From: Hymenochaete sp. R1
Taxonomy: Eukaryota; Basidiomycota; Agaricomycetes; Hymenochaetales; Hymenochaetaceae
Reading direction: 5' to 3'
Assembly: GCA_019400425.1 (NCBI GenBank)
Contig: JAFREE010000039.1
Span: forward strand, 1-64,000
DNA length: 64,000 bases
Under the pieces are notes generated by a model, which was not told the origin of the DNA, did not search any database, and saw only the letters and a program-made list of their open reading frames with translations. Made by a program: the position numbers and the translations under genes. Position 1 is the stretch's first letter. The number at the start of each line of letters is the position of its first letter. This document shows, in pieces, positions 55,706 through 64,000 of this stretch.

Positions 55706-58700
55706 ATGGAAGATGACGCTTACGAAACTATACAATCGACGACGGCCAGCCGGTCCATAGACGTCGAACTCAGCGGTCAGGAAATCGTCGCCCTCGATCT
55801 CGACACGCTCGACGCGGACCCGTCGGACTACATCGACCTTCTCGTGGAAGCGGGCAGGAATGCGACAGTGTCCATGTGGGCCCGACTTGCGTGCGAGTAT
55901 ACGAAGAATGCGCTCCTTGAGTCGGCGGAGAAGGTGCTGGATGCTGCGGTCCGACGTATGTCATGTTCTTATGGTTGCTTTTGTGGTTGCGCTGCATTCT
56001 ATGCTCGTGCAAAGAGAAAATTCATTCGGAAACTAATCAGCAATCTTAGAACACCCGTCTCCGGATGCGTCTGCTCCTCTGATACAGCTATGGGCGAACA
56101 TTCATCTCGCACGAGCGCGGAAGGCCCCGAAGGTTGTGCTGGAGAAGCCAGGTGCGTTGGTGTCAATATTACCCATTACTTTCTTGATACTGAATTGAAT
56201 GAAGCCGAGGACAAACTACACGGCGAGAAGGACAAGGACTTCTTCCTCCAAAATGCAGCAATGCAACTCAACAAAGCAGGCAGCGCTGGTACGCAGACCG
56301 GGAACGCGAAGGCAATGCAGAACTCGGTTCTGACTCGAGGTAAGTTTACCGCCTGTCGTTATCAGACAACGTATTAAGACTTTACAGGCGTATTCCAGCT
56401 GGCCAAGGCAAATTTGGACGATGCCTTCAAATCCTTCAACCTTGTTCTCTCGACGAGACCAACGAATGTCATCGCTCTCATGGGCAAAGCCCGAGTTGCG
56501 TACGCTCGGAAGCAATATGCCCCCGCCCTACGACTCTTCCAACAGGTGCTACAGCTTAAACCCGATTTGCAACCTGATCCACGGATAGGTATCGGGCTCT
56601 GCTTCTGGTCCTTGGATCAAAAGGCCAAGGCGAAAGCGGCATGGGAAAGAAGTTTGGATGTGGTGCGTGAATTAGTATCACGGATGCAAGCCATGACTGA
56701 CGCTGTACGTAGAACCCTTTGAACTGGGCGGCTTGCTTGCTTCTGGGGCTAGAAGCTATCAACAGCAGTAAGAATCCGGAAGACGATGATGCCGACCGAA
56801 CCGAAAACTTTATAAAAGGGACGAAATATTGCGAACGTGCCTTCAAGCTCAATAATCGAAACGCTGCCGCCTCTAATGTATTGTTTGAGCTCTTTATGCA
56901 GCGTGGAGAAAAAAGGAGGGCTCTTAAACTTGCCGAACGGACAATCCAATTCGCGGAAACATTGACTCTGTATAGCTCCGGGCAGATTCATGCCGGGTAC
57001 CTAGCACAGACGGAGGGATCAATGGGGGAGGCTATGCGGCACTTCAATGCAGCACTCAAAAGTAGCCCGAAGAACCCGCTTGCAGCGATTGGACTGGCTC
57101 AATCACAAGTGAAAGCTGGTGAGTGGTTTCTGCACATTGATTCGCGAAGAATGACCGTAATGTTCTTTATAGGTGAAGTCCCTGCTGCGATTCACACTTT
57201 AGATTCTCTCATGCAGCCTCCGAACCCTCAACGCCCAGTGGAAGCTATCGTTATGCTAGCGTCGCTGCGAGCGCGTCCACAGCCTGGACTTTCATCCGCC
57301 GACGCAGCAGCCGATCGTCAGAAAGCACGTGAACTCTTGGAAACAATTCTTCGCACATTAGACCTTTTCCAGCCAACAAAGCCCAACGGTACTGCTTCAA
57401 AATCGAAGTCAGAAACATATGCGCGTCGGAAAGCTGTGGCGCTATTCGGGGAGGATACTGATTTACTTTTTGAGGCGGCTCGGCTCTGGCAAGACGGTGA
57501 CCGGACACGGATGCGCTTGATATTGGAAGAGGCAGCACGTATAGTACAGGATCGGGTCGAGGCTGGGCAGCCCGGGGAGCCACGGTTGCTCAACAACTTG
57601 GCTGTTCTTCGACACAATGACGGCGATTTCACGGCGGCGCGGTCACTTTATGAGAGGGCATTGACGGGTGCGAGTTTGGTCGAAGGTGCGGCCGGCGAAG
57701 GGATGGCAACGACGATTTTGTACAATCTGGGAAGGGTATATGAGGATCAAGGAGAGGCGTCGACTGCGAGGGAGGCATACGATAAGCTGCTCGGACGGCA
57801 CCCGGAATATGCAGATGGTAATAATCTCACTTACTTAGTGTAACTTGTTTCTAATCGTTCGTTATAGCGAAAGTACGACAGGCGCAAATATTAATGTCAC
57901 TAAGCCGGTTTGACGATGCGCACGAACTCCTCAAAGCTGCGACTACTTCCCAGAAATCGAATCTCGGTGTCCGCTCCGCCCTGGCCCACTTCCTCATTTC
58001 CCAAAAGCAACTTCGCCTCGCAAAGGATTTCACAACTCAAACGATCATGGAGGGTGGTAGCCATGACATCTACAGCATTTGCGCCATCGCGTGGGTTCTA
58101 TTTAACCAAGCGCGTGAGAACCGCGACCCATCCCCGCAAGGTGCCATTGACCGTCGGAAGAACTTTGTGCGCGCTGCAGAGTTCTACGAACGTGCATTAC
58201 AACACGACTCACGATGCGCCGTGGCAGCACAGGGGCTGGCAATTATCATTGCGGAAGATGTGTTGGGTCCGTTAGGGAAAGCGCCACCGCTTGGGTCACC
58301 AGAAGACCTGGCAAGGAAGAACCAAGGAGCGCGGGAAGCGTTAGATATCTTAGGGAAGGTACGGGAGAGTGTGAATGATGCGAGCGTCTATATCAATATG
58401 GGACACTGTCATTTCATGAGGGATGAACTAGACAGGGCGATTGAAAGCGTGAGTGAATTACATTCTTCTGGATTAGTCAGAAATGCTTACCTCTACCAGT
58501 ACGAGACGGCGGCGAAGCGAAGCTCTAACGCCTCGGACGTGGACGTGATGACTCTTCAATGCCTCTGTCGAGCGTGGTATTCCAAGGCGATCAAAGACCA
58601 ATCCTCTGTTGCACTCGAAAAGGCGCTTTCGTTTGCTCAGCGATCTCTACACCTCTACCCGAACGAAATTGTAAACGTCTATAATTTGGCCATGATTGAA

Positions 58701-59676
58701 CAAAAAGCAGCAGAAATGTCGTTGGGTATGCCTATCGCGAAGCGAACGAGTGGGGGTTTGAGGCGAGCTGTCCAGCAAGGCTTGCACGCCCAAAAGTACG
58801 ATGTCTTCCAAGCCATTTCATTTTATTTGTGTATACTAACCAAATGTTTTACAGACTCTTTGCTGTCCTCGCTTCCGACCAATCTTCATCCTTACCTTAC
58901 AACCGTGAGATTGCTGGTCAACGTCGAAAATACGGAGAAAGCCTTCTCCGACGAGCTGATGAGCAAATCGAACAGCAAGAGCAACATGAGGCCGCTCAGA
59001 CCGCACGCCTAAATGCAACGCGTGAGAAACGACAACGTGATCGGGATGAAGTTGAGAGGCAGAAACGCGAGCGTGAGGAGGAGCTGAAGAAGAAAGCGGA
59101 GCAGCTTGCGGAAGCGAGGAAGAAGGCGAGGGAGGACGCAAGGGCGTTGGCGGAGGCATTGAGGGCGGAAAGTGACGAAGAGGAGAAGAGGAAAGTGGCA
59201 AGAAAGACGACGAAGAGGCAGAGGGTCGAGATCGGTGGGAGTGGAGATGAGGGTGCGGGGACTGGGACAGCTACGCCGACTGGTGCAGGTGAGGGCAAGA
59301 AGAAGAGGAAGGGAAAGTTGAGGAGGGAGAGGGAGGGGGGTGAGTTGGACAATGGTGCGGGCAGTGAGGAAGAGGAGGCGTTATTCAGTGGAGAAGAGGG
59401 CGAAGATCGTCCGAAAAGGGTGTGTACTATTGAATGTTGTATTTCTTTTGGTCAAGGTTACTGATAGCTATTGCAGCGGTTGCTGAAGAAACGGGTTATA
59501 CGAGACGAAGGCGAAGACGACCTGGCAGCTTCTGCACCCCGGAAAAAGCAATTGTAAGTGTTCCTCACAGGTCCTTAATCGATTTGTTACAAGTGATGCT
59601 AATGTTTTCTTTCTTTCTTTCAAAAAACAGCAAAAGCAAGGAAACGATATCTGACTCGGACGAGGACATGTCGTAG
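55706..59676 (+). CDS. CTR9: Paf1-complex subunit Ctr9
   Basis: Eleven exons (55706..55955, 56050..56151, 56205..56339, 56388..56662, 56713..57118, 57173..57817, 57868..58448, 58500..58795, 58855..59419, 59477..59553, 59631..59676) give 1,125 residues with matching phases. It is a TPR superhelix (for example ALMGKARVAYARKQYAPAL, ILYNLGRVYEDQGEASTA, YINMGHCHFMRDELDRAIE) ending in a charged coiled-coil (REKRQRDRDEVERQKRE) and an acidic tail FKSKETISDSDEDMS. Ctr9 scaffolds the Paf1 complex on elongating RNA polymerase II. The frame is open upstream of 55706 to an ATG at 55478, but that extension is hydrophobic and not like the family; MEDDAYETIQ is the better start. Confidence 0.94.
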
Positions 59677-60517
59677 CAAACCACATTTCTCTCGCCTTTT
59701 TGTCACTTTGACTACTTTATTCGACTTTTTCAGCTTGCTTTGTCTTTATGTACCGTACCTGCTCATGACTCTCTTTGTTTCTATAAGGCGACCATGTACC
59801 GCTTTGTTAGATAGCGACTATTACAATGGATTTGTTATTATCGTCACTACTTTAGACCAATACAATACCCCCTTATACTGGCACTGGCATAGCAAGCGTA
59901 GGCAGTGGCCCTCACGACCTCACGACTGCAGTGCGGGACTAATAATACTGGCGACGACAATGATAATCAAAAATAGAGCTGATATGAGACATTGATGGAC
60001 CAGGGGAGTGGCTGCCGTTGCGGTTGCCATTTGCCATTGCTCACGACGACGACGCGGGTTGCGCACTTGCTGCGCGTCGACTGCCCCTCACTCATTCAAG
60101 GACCTCTTCCTCCGTCCACCATCATCCCCTCCCCTCCTTCCCTCCTTCACCCACTTGCCTGTAACACCACCGAATTTTGAGGCTGGCCTCGAATATCGTC
60201 GACGATAACAACAACAATAACAACCACTGACACCATTCACTGAAGACGTTCTTTTAACTACCGCACTACAGTGCACCAATCGTTTGCTACCATCATCTCA
60301 CTATCTTCTCGAAAAGAACGACTGGATTCGTACTTGTGCTACCGCTTCCCGTGACTTCTTGTTCGTTCATTTGCATCATATCTGCTCAGTTGTGAGTTGT
60401 TCTTTACTCGGTGAGGACTATCTCTAATGAAGTATGCTTTCATGCTGCAGGCACAGGATCCTGATCCCGCCTTAAGATTTTCAAATACCGACTTGACCCA
60501 CACGTTGGACAATCAAT
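59677..60517. other. Intergenic region
   Basis: About 840 bp; CTR9 3' flank, then CT- and AACAAC-rich sequence that suits the leader of the next gene, with a possible leader intron near 60390-60450. No gene seen. Confidence 0.4.
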
Positions 60518-61545
60518 ATGAGCTTCCAGCAATTCAATGGATACGGTGGTCAGGCGACTCGAGACGACGGCAAGATTACCATCGTAAGTCCTTCTTTGTA
60601 CACATCTCAGCTATTTGCCGAATGCTCACGAAACCACGTTTGGTCTATGTGCTCTTTAATAGTATCTCCTGGGAAAGCAACCTGTCCCAGACATGGTCCC
60701 CTTCGAACTGCGCGACCACATCGGACCCGACGATTGGCACGCCCGCATGACCGCCATCCGGGACCTCGCCTTCCGTTTCTACAAACCTATCTTTGAGCGT
60801 ATCTGGCTCTTCGTCGCTTCCCTCGCCACCATCCTTCTCCCCTTCGCTTTGTACAGTGTCATCTTCAACGCGATGTTCGGTCATGTGGACCTTAGGACGG
60901 ACCCGGACGCAGCGGATAAGATTTGGAGGGCGCGGATGATCTCGTTTGGCGTATTTGTGGGTGTGTTGGTGGTGTTTTGGGGCCCGATGATTGTTTGGAA
61001 AATGATCGTGCGTGGTCTTTTGTCTTACCAATTATGATTATTATAGTGCATGGAAGCTGATGGCCGTCTGCAGGGAAAGCGTCGTCTCAAGTCGATGTGC
61101 GCGCGCTGGTACGCGAGTGACAATGCCGCCAGGACCCAAGGCAGCTTTGTCCCTCTTTGGACTGCGACAGGTCCTTCGGTCTTCAAGTCGTCTTGCGCAA
61201 GTCTTTGACATCCCTTATGCCATTGAACCCTATTGATCGACTATTTATTAGATCGTCAACATTTCGATGCCTCCAAATGCCCGCCCAACTGTATTCCACC
61301 CCGACGCATATATGCCACCGGTATGTCTTACTCGGGCACCTCTACTCGTCTCACGCTGATATTTAATGCCTTCGATTCTTTTCTATGATCAGTACATCAA
61401 TGCGCCGGCAGACAAAGGCATGCCCTACTACTATCCATATGGCGCCGGCGGTAACGGGCTCCCACGCATGAGTGTCGCGGGAACGCTTCCCGCGTACCAG
61501 CAAGAGCCTGGCAGGGAAAAGTACTTCGAGGACATCAAGGTTTGA
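60518..61545 (+). CDS. Two-TM protein of unknown function
   Basis: Exons 60518..60583, 60663..61007, 61074 to about 61178, 61252..61320 and 61393..61545 give about 245 residues. Two membrane helices (IWLFVASLATILLPFALYSV and FGVFVGVLVVFWGPMIVW) follow a polar N-terminus with FELRDHIGPDDWHARM. The C-terminus is Pro/Tyr-rich and ends REKYFEDIKV. No domain recognised. The end of exon 3 is uncertain: the chosen donor (GTCTTC) is weak, though the next exon (VNISMPPNARPTVFHPDAY) clearly looks coding. Confidence 0.65.
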
Positions 61546-62046
61546 GGAGTGGTGTGATATGACTTTGAGACTCGAGTCACCAGCCTCAGGTAAGGTCTGA
61601 CGTGACCTATGCTTGAGCCTGGGAATGTCGCTTGATAGATAGGATATGTACATGATATTGACAGAAGCTGGAACTTCTTACCATAGAGACTAAGAGATGT
61701 CTTCTCCGCGTCTATAGGTGATTCAAAAAAGTATGAAATGAAATCCTTGATCTGTTGACTTGTTCGATCGAGTTTGGGCGACAGAACGTGAGACGCGGTC
61801 TCGTGACTTGAAGTGGCAGCTTTGCTTTCGTCGGCGACAAACGTCTTGAGCTTAAGCTTGTTTTGTTTCACCCATCTTGCTTTTCTTCCAGTCTTCGTCT
61901 TTCATTCGTTTTGTTTCTTTGGATCTTTCTTGGTTTACATTTTTTCTACTAGAACTAGGATCAAAACAGCAGCTCTGTCACGTACGAGAGCTGGGCCTTC
62001 GACATTAATTAAACCCCAGGTTCTACGACGTCCACCAAGGGAGAAG
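61546..62046. other. Intergenic region or leader
   Basis: About 500 bp. The frame of the next gene stays open upstream from 62047 to about 61860 without an ATG, and an acceptor-like CCCCAG lies at about 62020, so an upstream exon is possible. Confidence 0.4.
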
Positions 62047-64000
62047 ATGCCGCCTATCTCTCCGGATGGTTCAGCAGCATTCTTTACAGAAACATCCGCC
62101 AACAATGCAGCGTACACATCCTCGCCGATTCAAGTCATTCTAGGCATCTTTCTCCCCTTTCTCGCCGTTGCCTCCACTATTCCCCTCATCATGTTCCACC
62201 GACATCGCTCATACAAAGCCGCTCTGCGACCTCCTAGTCTCCATCAAGCAATGCGCACGCGGGTCCGTGCATCGCGTCTACCACATTCTAGCATCTATAT
62301 CACGCGAGTCGATTATTATGTACCTGCTTCTGGGACTTTCACCTCTACCTCGGGTTCCGCTAGTGTGGAAGAGGGGACGGAAGCTTCGTACATCTCTGTA
62401 GCCCCTACGGCTTCCAACTCGAACGTAAGCCTGGATCTACGAAGTGGAAGGCATTTCATTCCTCGCGCAATTCCTTACCATCTACCAACGACATTGACAT
62501 CAACAACGGAGCTTAGCCATCTTCTCTACCCACCTTCTTCATCATTGTCCGCTTCTGCACTGGATTTCCCGGACATACCAAACGACATCAGCTTGCGATC
62601 GAACCTTTCAGGCGTGCCGCCTGCGATATCTTCCAGTGTGGGGCTTGTGTTGCCTTCAATGGCTTCTGCCTCCTTGTCCGTTCCTAACTCTGATTTTGGA
62701 GGTAGGAGTGGGACGGTAAGTGGAACGAATTCAAATTTCGGTTCAACATACGTATACGCATCGGCCTCTGTTCCTTCACTCAACTCGGATCTATGCGAGT
62801 TCGCTGCGTATGTTGGGGCGATCGATTCAGATGTGCCACCGGTACCGAGGACATATCGATCGTCCACGTCGTTTTTGCAGTCGAAAATGAGTGAATCGAG
62901 CAAGGTCGTGAACCTATCTTCTGCGGGGAGTTCGTCTAATTCGACTTCAACGACTCGGACTAACGGAGAACCAGGGCTAGTCGAAGAAGTGGATGACATA
63001 GTTGATGGAGATCCGGAGGGCACATTCTTCATCGAACAAGACGTGACCGAGTTGGAGCTACCGTATGGCGATGTCGCCAGCTTGAAACCTGCACAAACAG
63101 TCAACTCGTCCTGCTTGGAAGGCTGTTCCGACGGTAGGTTGCCCCTTGTCGCTCTTGGATTCGACAATGTCTCTGGCCCGGAAGAAGAAAACCCGGAACT
63201 TAGTAGTCCTTCTTCTAAAGCGATACTAGGAGAATACATGTTAGCTTCGAATGGTACTATTGCTTCGTCGGTCGAAGGCAAGGATACCATTATTGAAATC
63301 AACACATCGCAACTTGACCCTTCGACAACTTCTTGGTCTCTGGTCCCGGACTCTAATTCAACGCTGGCCTCTGTCTTGTCTGTGCGGCTTTCTCAGTTCC
63401 CAGCTGTGCCGACCTTCTTCCCTCAAGCTCCTTTAGCTGATGAACGTGATGCATCTGATCGAGAGGATGTAATCAATCTGAATAGCCAGGGTTCCTCAGA
63501 CTTGCAACATGGGCTTCAGCAGCAACCTCGTATAGACGAAAAATCGGCCTCACTCCCAACCAAGCATTCACACAGTTCGGACGTTACACGCTCACTCTCT
63601 CTCCCTACTTCTCTCAATCTACTCGAGGTCCGCTTGGAAGACATACTTTGCAATGATTCTTCCAATGGTCTGAAGAGTAACTGGTTCCGCCACCAAGCAC
63701 AAGCACCTTTCGTTTATCATATTCGAGGCCTGCACATCGCTGACCCTGGAGAACTTTGGGATGAAGAGGATGAATTCATGTTCTCGTCTTCCGTGGTTTC
63801 TTCCCATTGCAAAGCTGGCGACTGGGTGCTTACTAAACCTGCAAAGTCGAAACTAGAGCAAGATCCGGCTACGAGAACGCGCTTTACTTGGACAGCAGGT
63901 ATGCCACCTTCGACGAAAGGCCTGAACTTGCCCTTTAAACCCCGTGATGCGGATCATTTGAGCGGAACGAACAAGGAATCGCAAGACACGGGAGAGTTGT
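62047..64000 (+). CDS. Large Ser-rich single-pass protein, 3'-truncated by window
   Basis: From ATG 62047 the frame is open to the window end (651 codons). A membrane helix (about residues 32-52, VILGIFLPFLAVASTIPLIM) lies near the N-terminus; then comes a long Ser/Thr/Asn-rich region with several NST-type sequons and acidic patches (EEVDDIVDGDPEG), and a more ordered segment near the end (FVYHIRGLHIADPGELW). No known domain recognised. The minus-strand open frame across 62526..63305 is its antisense shadow. The 3' end is not in the window. Confidence 0.75.
   Translation, partial: MPPISPDGSAAFFTETSANNAAYTSSPIQVILGIFLPFLAVASTIPLIMFHRHRSYKAALRPPSLHQAMRTRVRASRLPHSSIYITRVDYYVPASGTFTSTSGSASVEEGTEASYISVAPTASNSNVSLDLRSGRHFIPRAIPYHLPTTLTSTTELSHLLYPPSSSLSASALDFPDIPNDISLRSNLSGVPPAISSSVGLVLPSMASASLSVPNSDFGGRSGTVSGTNSNFGSTYVYASASVPSLNSDLCEFAAYVGAIDSDVPPVPRTYRSSTSFLQSKMSESSKVVNLSSAGSSSNSTSTTRTNGEPGLVEEVDDIVDGDPEGTFFIEQDVTELELPYGDVASLKPAQTVNSSCLEGCSDGRLPLVALGFDNVSGPEEENPELSSPSSKAILGEYMLASNGTIASSVEGKDTIIEINTSQLDPSTTSWSLVPDSNSTLASVLSVRLSQFPAVPTFFPQAPLADERDASDREDVINLNSQGSSDLQHGLQQQPRIDEKSASLPTKHSHSSDVTRSLSLPTSLNLLEVRLEDILCNDSSNGLKSNWFRHQAQAPFVYHIRGLHIADPGELWDEEDEFMFSSSVVSSHCKAGDWVLTKPAKSKLEQDPATRTRFTWTAGMPPSTKGLNLPFKPRDADHLSGTNKESQDTGEL

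Noticed and set aside
62526..63305. 259-codon open frame on the minus strand
   Set aside because: It is the antisense shadow of the better-composed + strand frame from 62047 to the window end, and has no recognisable domain.

Overview
The window is nuclear DNA of a filamentous basidiomycete, most likely an Agaricomycete (mushroom). Genes carry many short GT-AG introns (mostly 45-90 bp), sit on both strands 50 to 2,000 bp apart without operons, and several products are fungal or basidiomycete families (Rod1/CreD-type arrestin, PalC, Dsc4-type DUF1746 protein, a SKG6-like single-pass receptor, Mak32-type PfkB protein). I built exon models by joining open frames at splice sites and checking phase across every junction. 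No rRNA, tRNA, CRISPR array or intact transposon was recognised.

Layout. 0-5.3 kb: a GFA-domain protein (+) converging on a large alpha-arrestin (-); a strong G-quadruplex-type motif lies between them. 7.3-13 kb: sphingosine-1-phosphate lyase (-), 13 exons, with two introns of 1,080 and 1,980 bp and two micro-exons. 13.3-14.9 kb: a broken, unrecognised locus (-). 15.2-20.4 kb: a second GFA-domain gene (+), a MAPR/Dap1-type cytochrome b5-fold protein (+), a BRI3/LITAF-like PPxY membrane protein (-) and a SKG6-like receptor (-). 21.4-28.9 kb: SETD6/Rkm4-type SET methyltransferase (-), CoA-binding protein (+), Mak32-like PfkB protein (-) and a mitochondrial carrier (-). 29.4-31.1 kb: weakly supported small genes. 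31.6-34.3 kb: FAD monooxygenase (+) and a small coiled-coil protein (-). 35.4-41.6 kb: twin CX9C protein (+), DUF1746/Dsc4-like protein (-), four-TM protein (+). 42.6-47.7 kb: small intronless coiled-coil orphans around a ZNHIT3-like zinc finger gene (-). 48-52 kb: HAD phosphatase (+), PalC (-) and Grx6/7-type glutaredoxin (+). 52.5-55.4 kb: LysM protein (-) and four-knuckle ZCCHC9-like protein (+). 55.7-61.5 kb: CTR9 (+) and a two-TM protein (+). 62 kb to the end: an open frame running off the window.

Most genes are unrelated housekeeping functions: sphingolipid breakdown, ribosomal protein methylation, mitochondrial transport, transcription elongation, and RNA or snoRNP biogenesis. A loose theme is membrane-protein ubiquitination and trafficking (arrestin, PalC, PPxY protein, DSC-type protein), but nothing shows it to be a functional cluster. 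The most unusual items are the S1P lyase gene structure, the small coiled-coil gene set, micro-exons at catalytic sites, two GC-AG introns, and the G-run motif at 1.34 kb.
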